Positions 30,875-39,008 of a DNA stretch of 64,000 nt are shown piece by piece. This stretch comes from Pseudomonadota bacterium (GTDB lineage: Bacteria; Pseudomonadota; Gammaproteobacteria; Burkholderiales; Rhodocyclaceae). Positions within the stretch are counted from its first letter, which is position 1. Each line of letters opens with the position of its first letter. A model generated the notes under the pieces. It worked only from the letters and a program-made list of their open reading frames with translations. It did no database searches and was not told the DNA's origin. Location of the stretch: NCBI GenBank assembly GCA_018240785.1, contig JAFEFC010000010.1, positions 1-64,000 on the forward strand. The letters run 5' to 3'. A program made the position numbers and the translations under genes.

Positions 30875-31474
30875 ATGAACATCCTGCAAATCAATTCCAG
30901 TGCCCGCCGCGAAGGCGCCAATTCCACCCGCGTCGCCAACGACATCGTCGCCCGCGTCCTCGCCGCCAATCCCGCGGCGAAGCTGTCGGTGCGCGACCTC
31001 GCCGCCAATCCGGTGCCGGTGCTCGACGAAGCGGCGCTGGGCGCGCTGTTCACCCCGGCCGACAAGCGCACGGCGGATCAGGCGGCCCGCGTCGCGCTGT
31101 ACGATGCGCTGATCGCCGAGGTTCAGGCGGCTGACGTGCTGGTGCTGGGCGTGCCGATGTACAACTTCACCGTGACGGTGCAATTCAAGAACTGGATCGA
31201 CGCCATCGCCCGCGCCGGCGTCACCTTCCGCTACACGGAAAACGGCCCCGAGGGCCTGCTCAAGGGCAAGAAGGTCTATGTCGCGCTGGCGCGCGGTGGC
31301 ATGTACCGCGGCTCCGAGCTCGACACCCAGGTGCCCTACCTGAAGGCGGTGCTCGGTTTCCTCGGCATGACCGACCTGCATTTCATCTACGCCGAAGGCC
31401 TCAACATGGGGCCGGAAGCGGCGCAGAAGGGCTTCGCCCAGGCGGCGGCCGACCTGGAGGCCGCGCTCGCCTGA
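30875..31474 (+). CDS. azoR: FMN-dependent NADH azoreductase
   Basis: A 199-residue flavodoxin-fold quinone/azo reductase. It starts [20 protein letters not shown], with the FMN phosphate loop at [10 protein letters not shown] and the FMN-contacting [20 protein letters not shown] segment, then ARGGMYRG. Length equals the AzoR family. AGAGG precedes the ATG at 30875; the frame extends upstream into the LysR gene without meaning. It probably detoxifies quinones under LysR control. Confidence 0.94.
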   Translation: MNILQINSSARREGANSTRVANDIVARVLAANPAAKLSVRDLAANPVPVLDEAALGALFTPADKRTADQAARVALYDALIAEVQAADVLVLGVPMYNFTVTVQFKNWIDAIARAGVTFRYTENGPEGLLKGKKVYVALARGGMYRGSELDTQVPYLKAVLGFLGMTDLHFIYAEGLNMGPEAAQKGFAQAAADLEAALA

Positions 31475-31486
31475 GCGCGCCGTGCT

Positions 31487-31507
31487 CGGGGCGCGACCGG
31501 CGCCCCG
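31487..31507 (+). terminator. GC-rich hairpin between azoR and the pirin gene
   Basis: A perfect 8-bp stem (CGGGGCGC / GCGCCCCG) with a 5-base loop follows the azoR stop by 12 bases. There is no T run, so it may reduce read-through or protect the azoR message rather than terminate by itself. Confidence 0.35.
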
Positions 31508-31533
31508 GTGACGAATTTCCCGGAGGAGGGATC

Positions 31534-32412
31534 ATGACCAAGCAAACCGCACTTCGTACCGAACAGGTCGAGCAGCCGCGTCGCGTCGAGCGCCTGGTCG
31601 CCGGCAAGCCGACGTCGGACGGCGCCGGCGTCAAGCTCACCCGCGTGCTGACGCAGCCGCTGCAGCGCCGGCTGGATCCCTTCCTGATGCTGGACGCCTT
31701 CGGCAGCGATCGCCCCGACGACTACATCGCCGGTTTTCCCGATCACCCGCATCGCGGCTTCGAGACCATCACCTACATGATCGCCGGCCGCATGCTGCAC
31801 CGCGACAGCGCCGGCCACGAGGGCCTGCTCGAGAACGGCGGTGTGCAGTGGATGACCGCCGGCCGCGGCGTCATCCATTCGGAGATTCCGCAGCAGGAAG
31901 AGGGCGTCATGGAAGGCTTCCAGCTCTGGCTGAACCTGCCGGGGCGCGACAAGATGTGCGCCCCCTGGTACCGCGACTTCGCCAGCGCCGAGCTGCCGCG
32001 CTTCACCACCGCGGCTGGCGTCGACGTCACCGTGATCGCCGGCGAAAGCCACGGCGTTGCCGGTGCGGTGACGCGCGAGGCGACTGCCCCGTTGTACCTG
32101 GACATCCACCTGCCGGCCGGCAGCCGCTTCGCGCAGGCCTTGCCGGCGGCGCACAACGCCTTCGTCTATTTATATCGCGGCGCGCTGAAGCTGGGCGACG
32201 ATGCGGTGCCGGTGCAGCGCATGGCCATCCTCGCCAATGACGCTCAGGCCGACGGCGTCGTGATCGAGGCGACCGAGGATGCGAAGCTGCTGCTGATCGC
32301 CGGCCGGCCGCTCAACGAGCCGATCGCGCAGTACGGCCCCTTCGTCATGAACACCGAGCAGGAGATCTACCAGGCGCTGAGCGATTTCCGCGAGGGACGC
32401 CTGGCGGCCTGA
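31534..32412 (+). CDS. Pirin family protein
   Basis: A 292-residue bicupin. The metal ligands match those of human pirin: H71 and H73 (FPDHPHRGFET), H115 and E117 (GVIHSE). Related bacterial proteins oxidise quercetin or bind other enzymes; the role here is unknown. GGAGGAGGG gives a strong ribosome site. It lies 59 bases after azoR on the same strand; the two are often neighbours, suggesting a shared role in quinone or phenolic stress. Confidence 0.92.
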   Translation: MTKQTALRTEQVEQPRRVERLVAGKPTSDGAGVKLTRVLTQPLQRRLDPFLMLDAFGSDRPDDYIAGFPDHPHRGFETITYMIAGRMLHRDSAGHEGLLENGGVQWMTAGRGVIHSEIPQQEEGVMEGFQLWLNLPGRDKMCAPWYRDFASAELPRFTTAAGVDVTVIAGESHGVAGAVTREATAPLYLDIHLPAGSRFAQALPAAHNAFVYLYRGALKLGDDAVPVQRMAILANDAQADGVVIEATEDAKLLLIAGRPLNEPIAQYGPFVMNTEQEIYQALSDFREGRLAA

Positions 32413-32428
32413 CCGCGCTGCGTTGCGC

Positions 32429-33352
32429 CTAAACGCCGGACTTTGCGAGATCGACCAGGGCCGCGACCTGAGCGCGGATCGGCTGCGGCACCGGCTGATC
32501 GCCGGCCAGCATGGCGCGGATGACCGCGGCGTTGTCCGCCACCGACGGCGTGTCGGGCAGGCCGGGCAGCGGCGGCGCGCCGCCTTCCTCGGCGGCCACG
32601 GCGATGCGCGCGTCGCCTTCCACATACGCCTTCAGTTCCGGGCAGCGCCGCGGGTTGGCGTAGATCTCGCCCTCGGTGCCGCGCAGCAGCATCGCGCGGC
32701 CGCCGTCGCGGCGCAGGAACTCGTCCATGCGCTCGAGGTATTCCGGGTGCGTCACCGCCACCACCCGCACGCTGTGGCCCAGCGCAGGGTCGAGCAGCTT
32801 GGCCATCGTGTGGCCGCTGGCGCGCACGCCCATGCGCAGGCGCAGCGACAGCAGGCGATCCAGCCCGGGCAGCAACTGGTCCACTCGCAGGCAGGCGATG
32901 CGCGACGTAGCCAGTTGCGCCGAAGCCGACGCGGTGTCGGCGGCGGGCGCGATGCCCAGCGCGGCGAGCAATTCGAAGGGGCTGACCCGCGTCTCGAAAT
33001 CGTGCCGCCCCTGGATCAGCACCGGCACGCCTGCGCGCACCAGCAGCAGCGCGACCAGCGGCATCAGGTTGGGCTGGCGGCGTGCGCCGTTGTAGGTGGG
33101 CAGCACCACGCAACGTGGTCCGTCCGGCACCGCCACCTGTGCGCAGCGTTCATCCATGGCCTGCTTGAAGCCGAGCAACTCGTCGAGCGACTCGCTCTTC
33201 ACCCGCAACGCGATCAGGATCGCGCCGAGTTCGAGATCGGGCACCTTGCCGTCGAGAATGTCGCCGAACAGGCTCGCCGCAGTGGGAATGTCGAGCGGCC
33301 GCGAGCCCTTGGCGCCCCGGCCGATTTCCTTGATGATGGGTCCGTAGTTCAT
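32429..33352 (-). CDS. ybiB: YbiB-type DNA-binding protein (TrpD2 fold)
   Basis: A 307-residue protein of the TrpD2/YbiB family, which shares the anthranilate phosphoribosyltransferase fold but binds nucleic acid instead of doing the TrpD reaction. It begins MNYGPIIKEIGRGAKGSRPL, with the N-terminal helical domain (TAASLFGDILDGKVPDLELG) typical of the fold. The start is the ATG ending at 33352; an in-frame TTG lies 5 codons earlier. It is divergent from the dehydrogenase pair by 29 bases. Confidence 0.85.
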   Translation of the reverse strand: MNYGPIIKEIGRGAKGSRPLDIPTAASLFGDILDGKVPDLELGAILIALRVKSESLDELLGFKQAMDERCAQVAVPDGPRCVVLPTYNGARRQPNLMPLVALLLVRAGVPVLIQGRHDFETRVSPFELLAALGIAPAADTASASAQLATSRIACLRVDQLLPGLDRLLSLRLRMGVRASGHTMAKLLDPALGHSVRVVAVTHPEYLERMDEFLRRDGGRAMLLRGTEGEIYANPRRCPELKAYVEGDARIAVAAEEGGAPPLPGLPDTPSVADNAAVIRAMLAGDQPVPQPIRAQVAALVDLAKSGV

Positions 33353-33381
33353 CGCACGATTATTCAAGGAGGAAGCGATAA

Positions 33382-34263
33382 ATGGAAGTCGGATTCATCG
33401 GGCTCGGCCTGATGGGGCGCCCCATGGCCCTCAATCTGCTGAAGGCCGGACATCGGGTGCATGTGTGGAGCCGGCGCCGCGAGGCGATGCAGCCGCTGCT
33501 CGAGGCGGGTGCGATCGCCTGCGCCAGCGCGGCAGATCTCGCCCGCCATGCGCCGGTGACGATCAGCATCGTGTCCGATGCGCCCGATGTCGAGCAGATC
33601 ACCCTCGGTGCCGACGGCGTGGCCGACGGCGCGCGGTCGGGCCACATCCACATCGACATGAGCACGATCGCGCCTGTCGCGGCGCAGCGCATTGCCGCGC
33701 AGCTGCAGGACAAGGGCGTTGTCGCGCTCGATGCGCCGGTTTCGGGTGGCGACGTCGGCGCGATCGCCGGCACGCTGACCATCATGGTGGGCGGCGAGGA
33801 GGCGGCGTTCGACACCGTGAAGCCGCTGTTCGAGGCGATGGGCAAGTCGGTGACGCGCGTGGGTGGGGCCGGCGCCGGCCAGGTGGCCAAGGCCTGCAAC
33901 CAGATCATCACCGGCGTGAGCGTCGCGGCGGTGGCCGAGGCGCTCAACTTCGCAGCCAAGAGCGGGGCCGATGGCGACAAGGTGCGAGAGGCGCTGCTCG
34001 GCGGCTTTGCCTACTCGCGCATCCTCGAGAACCACGGCAAGCGCATGCTGGAGCGCAACTTCAAGCCCGGCTTCAAGGCCTGGATGCACCAGAAGGACCT
34101 GCGCATCGTCATGGAAGAGGCGCACCGGCTTGGCCTCGCGCTGCCGTCATCGGCCGCGGCAGCGCAGATGTTCAATGCCATGGCCGGCTGCGGCCTGGGC
34201 GATGAGGACTCGGTGGCGATGCTGAAGCTGCTCGAGCGCATGAGCGGAGGGGAGGGACAATGA
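33382..34263 (+). CDS. Beta-hydroxyacid dehydrogenase (first of tandem pair)
   Basis: A 293-residue NAD(P)-dependent enzyme of the 6-phosphogluconate-dehydrogenase superfamily (tartronate semialdehyde / 3-hydroxyisobutyrate reductase type). It has the Rossmann motif GLGLMGRPMA (residues 7-16), the substrate segment DAPVSGG (117-123) and the catalytic lysine K170 in GAGQVAKACNQ. AAGGAGG precedes the ATG. It overlaps the next gene by ATGA. The second copy is a clear paralogue, so a gene duplication is likely. Substrate unassigned. Confidence 0.9.
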   Translation: MEVGFIGLGLMGRPMALNLLKAGHRVHVWSRRREAMQPLLEAGAIACASAADLARHAPVTISIVSDAPDVEQITLGADGVADGARSGHIHIDMSTIAPVAAQRIAAQLQDKGVVALDAPVSGGDVGAIAGTLTIMVGGEEAAFDTVKPLFEAMGKSVTRVGGAGAGQVAKACNQIITGVSVAAVAEALNFAAKSGADGDKVREALLGGFAYSRILENHGKRMLERNFKPGFKAWMHQKDLRIVMEEAHRLGLALPSSAAAAQMFNAMAGCGLGDEDSVAMLKLLERMSGGEGQ

Positions 34264-35159
34264 GCGGCGCGAAGATGAAGGTGGGGTTCGTGGGGTTGGG
34301 CGCCATGGGCGCGCCGATGGCCGGTCATCTGCTTGCCGCCGGGCACGATCTGGCGGTGTGGGCGCGGCGACCGCAGTCGGCCGCGCCGCTTGCAGAGGCA
34401 GGTGCCGCAGTGTGCGCCACGCCGGCTGACCTGGCTGCGCGCAGCGACGTGGTGATCAGCATCGTCACATCCAGCGCCGACGTCGAGGCGCTGGCCTTCG
34501 GGACGCAGGGGCTCGCCGCCGGTTTCCGGCCGGGCGCCATCCATGTGGACATGAGCACCATCGCCCCGGCCACCGCGCGCGAGCTCTCGGCGCGCTATGC
34601 GAAGCAGGGCGTGGGCTGGGTGGATGCGCCGGTGTCGGGCGGCAGCCAGGGCGCGATCGATGCCAGCCTGGCGATCATGGCCGGCGGCGAGGAGGCAACG
34701 CTGCTGACGGTGATGCCGCTGCTGCAGGCGATCGGCAAGCGCATCGTGCACATTGGCCCGGCCGGCGCCGGCCAGGTCGCGAAGGCCTGCAACCAGATGA
34801 TCATGGTGTCGGTCATCCAGGCCTGCGCCGAGGCCATGCATCTGGCTGCGGCGCATGGGCTGGATCTCGCCACGGTGCGTCATGCACTCTCTGGTGGCTC
34901 GGCCGGCTCCCGCGTGCTCGACGTGATGGGCGAGCGCATGGCCAAGCGCGACTTCGTGCCCGGCATCGAGGCCCGGCTGCATCACAAGGACTTCGGCATC
35001 CTGATGAACGACGCCTCTCACCTCGGCGTGCCGCTGCCGGTGGCGGCGCAGGTGTGGCAGCAGCTCAACGCGCTGATGGCGAGCGGCTGGGCGCACGAGG
35101 ACACTTCCATCCTGCTGCGCGTGCTGGAGCAGGCCGGCGGCCGCAGGATGGAGGCGTGA
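34260..35159 (+). CDS. Beta-hydroxyacid dehydrogenase (second of tandem pair)
   Basis: A 299-residue paralogue of the preceding enzyme with the same motifs: GLGAMGAPMA (12-21), DAPVSGG (122-128), catalytic K175 in GAGQVAKACNQ. The C-terminal part (RLHHKDFGILMNDASHLG) differs in the residues around the substrate site. Its start overlaps the first gene's stop by 4 bases and its own stop overlaps the next gene's GTG. The pair may reduce two related aldehyde-acids. Confidence 0.9.
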   Translation: MSGAKMKVGFVGLGAMGAPMAGHLLAAGHDLAVWARRPQSAAPLAEAGAAVCATPADLAARSDVVISIVTSSADVEALAFGTQGLAAGFRPGAIHVDMSTIAPATARELSARYAKQGVGWVDAPVSGGSQGAIDASLAIMAGGEEATLLTVMPLLQAIGKRIVHIGPAGAGQVAKACNQMIMVSVIQACAEAMHLAAAHGLDLATVRHALSGGSAGSRVLDVMGERMAKRDFVPGIEARLHHKDFGILMNDASHLGVPLPVAAQVWQQLNALMASGWAHEDTSILLRVLEQAGGRRMEA

Positions 35160-35356
35160 GGGCCCGGCTCGCGCTCGGCTGCGCCGTGCTTTCGTCGCTG
35201 CAGGGGTGTGCGGTGGTCGCGGTGGCTGACGCCACCGTGACCGTCGCTGCCACCGCGGTGAAGGTCGGCGCGGCGGTCACCGGCATGGCGGTGAATGTGG
35301 TCGCGGCCGGAGTGGATGCGGTCGCCGGCGACGACAAGGAAGCCGTGCGCCAGTGA
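35156..35356 (+). CDS. Small predicted lipoprotein
   Basis: A 66-residue protein starting at a GTG that overlaps the dehydrogenase stop (GTGA). It has a lipoprotein signal with lipobox LQGC (residues 15-18: RARLALGCAVLSSLQGC), followed by an Ala/Val-rich stretch with a repeated VAATAVKVGAAVTG-like pattern. The rest is short and probably forms a single helix. The function is unknown; its coupling to a cytosolic dehydrogenase pair is odd. Confidence 0.65.
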   Translation: MRARLALGCAVLSSLQGCAVVAVADATVTVAATAVKVGAAVTGMAVNVVAAGVDAVAGDDKEAVRQ

Positions 35357-35381
35357 GAACCGCGCCCAGACCCTGGGCCCA

Positions 35382-35445
35382 TCGCGGTCAGGCCCGTTCC
35401 TGAAGCACCGCTGGCCCGGGACCGCAGGAGCGGGCTTGACCGCGA
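35382..35445. repeat. Inverted pair of REP units
   Basis: The arm at 35426-35445 reads GGAGCGGGCTTGACCGCGA after its first base, and the arm at 35382-35401 is its imperfect inverse (18 of 20 match), with 24 bases between. The same core recurs at 61324-61429. This is a REP/BIME-like element, lying between convergent genes as is usual. Confidence 0.75.
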
Positions 35446-35476
35446 CCCGGACGAATGCCGTCCGCCGCTCCGGGGT

Positions 35477-36151
35477 TCATCCCCCGTCGCGCTTTGGCTT
35501 GCCATACCACCTGAAGCGTTCGATCACGTCAGCCATATCCTCTTCCGACAGCAGCACTGGCGCGCCGAGCTGGCAGGTGCGCCAGTACTGCGCGCACAGC
35601 GTCTCGAACTCGATCGCCAGCGCCAGCGCGTGGTCGAGGTCGCGGCCGTGCACCACCATGCCGTGGTTGGCCAGGAGGCAGGCGCGACGGCCCTGCAGCG
35701 CGGCCACCGCGGCGTCGGACAGCGCCTGGGTGCCGAAGGTGGCATAGCGCGCGCAGCGGATGGTGCTGCCGCCGAAGCGCGCGATCATGTAGTGGAAGGG
35801 CGGGATGTCGCCGCGCTGGCAGGCCAGCGCGGTGGCGAAGGGCGCATGGGCGTGCAGAATGGCGCCGGCATCCGGGAAGGCGGCGTAGATGTCGCGGTGC
35901 AACTGCCATTCCGACGATGGCGCCAGCACGCCGTCGAAGCTGCCGTCGGCGCGCAGCACCACCATGTCATGCTCGGTGCAGCGTTCGGCCGCCAGGCCGC
36001 TCGGCGTGATCAGCAAGGCGCCCGCCTGCAGCTCGTCAACCAGCCGCACGCTGGCATTGCCGGCCGTGCCGACGTTGAGCCCGGCGGCCGTCATGGCGCG
36101 CGCCGTCTGCAGCAAAGGCGCGCGCAGCGCGTCGGCGGTCTGGCGTTTCAT
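35477..36151 (-). CDS. Class II aldolase, probably acting on the MtnA product
   Basis: A 224-residue zinc-dependent aldolase of the fuculose-phosphate / MtnB family. The metal and catalytic residues are all present: E81 (SSEWQLH), H100 and H102 (LHAHAPF), H163 (ANHGMVVHG). Its start overlaps the mtnA stop by 4 bases, so it is co-translated with the isomerase. Two readings are possible: MtnB dehydratase of classical methionine salvage, or the DHAP-shunt aldolase that cleaves 5-methylthioribulose-1-phosphate. No mtnC or mtnD is present nearby. Confidence 0.85.
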   Translation of the reverse strand: MKRQTADALRAPLLQTARAMTAAGLNVGTAGNASVRLVDELQAGALLITPSGLAAERCTEHDMVVLRADGSFDGVLAPSSEWQLHRDIYAAFPDAGAILHAHAPFATALACQRGDIPPFHYMIARFGGSTIRCARYATFGTQALSDAAVAALQGRRACLLANHGMVVHGRDLDHALALAIEFETLCAQYWRTCQLGAPVLLSEEDMADVIERFRWYGKPKRDGG

Positions 36152-37254
36152 CGGGCGTGGTCCGGATAGAGGCGGCGCAATTCGCCGGGTGCGGCGATGC
36201 CGCGCTCGGTGATGATGCCGCGGATGAGGCGCGCCGGCGTCACGTCGAAGGCCGGATTGGCCACCGCAGTGCCGGCCGGCGCCTGGCGCAGCTCGGCGAT
36301 GCGTCCGTCACCCTCGCCATCGCAACAGATACCGCGCAACACGCATAGCTCGTCGGCGCCACGGTCCTCGATCGGAATGCAGGTGCTGTCGGCGCAGGTG
36401 AAGTCCAGCGTCGAGTGCGGCGCGGCAATGTAGAAAGGCACGCCAACCTCGCGCGCCGCGAGGGCCTTCAGCAGCGTGCCGATCTTGTTCGCGGCGTCGC
36501 CGTTGGCGGCAATGCGGTCGGCGCCGGTGACCACGATGTCGACCTCGCCGCGCGCGAGCAGCAGGCCGGCGGCGTTGTCCGCGATCAGCGTGTGCGGCAC
36601 GCCGGCCTCGCGCAGTTCCCAGGCGGTCAGCAGGCCCTGGTTGCGCGGCCGCGTCTCGCTCACCAGCACTTCCACCGCGATGCCGTGCGCGTGCGCCGCA
36701 TACACCGGCGCCAGCGCCGTGCCGGCGCCGCAGGTGGCGAGCCAGCCGGCGTTGCAGTGCGTCATCACGCGCACGCGGCCGCGCTGTGCGGCGATGTCGG
36801 CCAGCAGCGGCAGGCCGTGGCTGCCGATCGCGGCACAGGTGGCGGCGTCGTCGGCCGTAATGGCCTCGGCTTCGCGCCAGGCGGCGGCCAGGCGCTGCGC
36901 GGGCGCGAGCGGACGCAGCAGGGCGTCCATGCGCGCGAGCGCCCAGTGCAAGTTGACCGCTGTCGGCCGGGTGGCGCCGAGCAGTGCCAGGGCCCGCTCC
37001 AGCGTGGTGTCGTCGCTGCCCTCGGTGGCGAGCGCGATGGCCACGCCGAAAGCGGCGGTGGCGCCGATCAGCGGCGCGCCGCGCACCCGCATCGACACGA
37101 TCGCCTCTGCGACTTCGGGCGTGCTTGCCAGGCGGCGGATTTCGCTGCGAAACGGCAGCAGGGTCTGGTCGAGGACGGCGATGGCGTCGCCGTCGCGCCG
37201 CAGCGTCGGGATGGGCTGGCGAAAGGTGGGTGTGTCGAGGAAATCGGAGGACAT
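36148..37254 (-). CDS. mtnA: Methylthioribose-1-phosphate isomerase
   Basis: A 368-residue MtnA of the eIF2B-like fold, converting 5-methylthioribose-1-phosphate to the ribulose form. Catalytic C167 (VMTHCNAGWLAT) and D246 (VVTGADRIAANGD) are present, with the N-terminal MRVRGAPLIGATAAFG segment. The start is the ATG ending at 37254 (MSSDFLDTPTFRQPIPTLRR); the frame runs on to 38490 without homology. It is upstream of the aldolase and divergent from the aminotransferase gene, which together suggests MTA salvage. Confidence 0.95.
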   Translation of the reverse strand: MSSDFLDTPTFRQPIPTLRRDGDAIAVLDQTLLPFRSEIRRLASTPEVAEAIVSMRVRGAPLIGATAAFGVAIALATEGSDDTTLERALALLGATRPTAVNLHWALARMDALLRPLAPAQRLAAAWREAEAITADDAATCAAIGSHGLPLLADIAAQRGRVRVMTHCNAGWLATCGAGTALAPVYAAHAHGIAVEVLVSETRPRNQGLLTAWELREAGVPHTLIADNAAGLLLARGEVDIVVTGADRIAANGDAANKIGTLLKALAAREVGVPFYIAAPHSTLDFTCADSTCIPIEDRGADELCVLRGICCDGEGDGRIAELRQAPAGTAVANPAFDVTPARLIRGIITERGIAAPGELRRLYPDHAR

Positions 37255-37542
37255 GGTCGCGGGGGCGGGAAGAGCGATGTCGGGGGCAACGCCTGGGCCG
37301 GTATTCGGGGCGCGTTTGCGCCGATTCCAGCGTAGGTCGAGGCTTGTGATCTGCGCATGGGCGCAGGCTGCATTGTACTGGTGGGCCGGGGTACCGCTCC
37401 GGGTGATTCGACCATGGATTCCGGGCTTGCCGCACTTCGTGGCGGCGGACCGGGGCGGGCGCAGCGCACCTGCCATCGCCCCATGTCCGCCCGGCTTTGC
37501 GACAATGCACCTCATCATCGACGACAACGCCCGAGCGCCGCC

Positions 37543-38700
37543 ATGCCGAGCTTCCCCGCCCCGATCCAATCGCGCCTGCCCACGGTCGGCACCACCATCT
37601 TCACCGTCATGTCCCGGCTCGCGCAGGAATGTGGCGCGATCAACCTGTCGCAGGGCTTCCCCGACTTCAACGCCGAGGATGTGCTGTTCGAACGCGTGGC
37701 GCACTGGATGCGTGCCGGTCACAACCAGTACGCGCCGATGGGCGGCTGCCTGCCATTGCGCGAGGCCATCGCGGCCAAGGTGGCGACGCTTTACGGCACG
37801 GCCTACGACGTGGAGTCCGAAGTCACCGTCACCGCCGGCGCCACCCAGGCCCTGTTCACCGCGGTGACGGCCTTCGTGCGGCCCGGCGACGAAGTGATCG
37901 TGTTCGAGCCGGTGTACGACTCCTACGTGCCGGCGATCGAGCTGGCGGGCGGCCGCGTGGTGCGCATGCGCCTGGCCGCGCCCGACTACCGGCCGGACTG
38001 GGATGCGGTGGCCGCCGCCGTCGGCCCGCGCACCCGCATGATCATGATCAACTCGCCGCACAACCCCACCGCCACCGTGTGGTCGGCGGCCGATCTCGAA
38101 CGCCTCGCCGCGATCACCCGCGGTACCGGCATCGTCGTGGTGTCCGACGAGGTCTATGAGCACATCGTGTTCGACGGCGCCGGCCATGCCAGCTGTGCGG
38201 CGCACGCCGAGCTTGCTGCGCGCAGCGTCGTGGTGTCGAGCTTCGGCAAGACCTATCACATCACCGGCTGGAAGGTGGGGTACGTGGTGGCGCCGCGCGA
38301 GCTGATGGCCGAGTTCCGCAAGGTGCATCAGTTCAACGTGTTCACCGTGAACACGCCGGTCCAGCTCGCGCTCGCCGACTACATGGCCAATGCCTCGCGC
38401 CATCTGGCGCTGGCCGGCTTCTACCAGGGCAAGCGCGATTTCTTTCGCAACGGGCTGGCCGGCTCGCGCTTCGAGCTGCTGCCCTCGCACGGCACCTATT
38501 TCCAGCTCGTCCGTTATGCCGCGATCTCGGACGAGCCCGATGTGGCCTTCTGCAACCGTCTTACGCGCGAAGTGGGCGTCGCCGCCATCCCGGTGTCGGC
38601 CTTCTTCGCCGATGGCCGCGACGAGCGCGTGATCCGTTTCTGCTTCGCCAAGAACGAGGCCACCCTGGCCGCGGCCTGCGAGCGACTCGCCCGGCTGTGA
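37543..38700 (+). CDS. Methionine-type class I aminotransferase (YbdL-like)
   Basis: A 385-residue PLP-dependent fold-type I aminotransferase. The Schiff-base lysine is K236 (SSFGKTYHITGWKVGY); NSPHNPTATVW and SDEVYEHIVFDG are typical of the YbdL/kynurenine aminotransferase subgroup. E. coli YbdL prefers methionine, and its reverse reaction remakes methionine from 2-oxo-4-methylthiobutyrate, the last step of classical salvage. The start is ATG 37543 (MPSFPAPIQSRLPTVGTTIF). Divergence from mtnA over 288 bases supports a joint role. Confidence 0.88.
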   Translation: MPSFPAPIQSRLPTVGTTIFTVMSRLAQECGAINLSQGFPDFNAEDVLFERVAHWMRAGHNQYAPMGGCLPLREAIAAKVATLYGTAYDVESEVTVTAGATQALFTAVTAFVRPGDEVIVFEPVYDSYVPAIELAGGRVVRMRLAAPDYRPDWDAVAAAVGPRTRMIMINSPHNPTATVWSAADLERLAAITRGTGIVVVSDEVYEHIVFDGAGHASCAAHAELAARSVVVSSFGKTYHITGWKVGYVVAPRELMAEFRKVHQFNVFTVNTPVQLALADYMANASRHLALAGFYQGKRDFFRNGLAGSRFELLPSHGTYFQLVRYAAISDEPDVAFCNRLTREVGVAAIPVSAFFADGRDERVIRFCFAKNEATLAAACERLARL

Positions 38701-38762
38701 GCCCGGGCTTGAGCTCGGGTGCGTGCTAACATTTCACGCCTGTCATCCGGTGCGAAGCTGTC

Positions 38763-39008
38763 GTGCGCAATCTGCTGATCTTTCTGTTGGTCTTGTGGGG
38801 AATCTGGTGGGTTCGTCGTGTCATGCGGCGAGCCGGCGAAGCGCGCAGGCAGGATGCCGGCCAGGGCAAGCCTGGGCGCAAGGTGGAGCATATGGTCGAG
38901 TGCGCGCATTGCGGCCTGCACGTTCCCGAGGCCGAGGGCGTGCGCGAGGGCGGGCGATTCTTCTGCAGCGAGGCGCACCGCCTCGCCGGCCCCCGCCAGC
39001 GTGACTGA
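38763..39008 (+). CDS. PP0621 family small membrane protein
   Basis: An 81-residue protein starting at GTG, with one N-terminal membrane segment (NLLIFLLVLWGIWWVRRVMR) and a C-terminal putative metal-binding segment with CxxC...C (CAHCGLHVPEAEGV, FFCSEAHR), like a small treble-clef. It overlaps the pilS GTG by 8 bases. It is a regular neighbour of pilS in Betaproteobacteria, but its function is not known. Confidence 0.85.
   Translation: MRNLLIFLLVLWGIWWVRRVMRRAGEARRQDAGQGKPGRKVEHMVECAHCGLHVPEAEGVREGGRFFCSEAHRLAGPRQRD

Noticed and set aside
37255-37542. Possible SAM-type riboswitch between mtnA and the aminotransferase
   Set aside because: No recognisable riboswitch core or terminator-antiterminator was seen.
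36148-38490. Extension of mtnA to 780 residues as a possible fusion
   Set aside because: The extra N-terminal part is antisense to the aminotransferase gene; MtnA is complete from the ATG ending at 37254.
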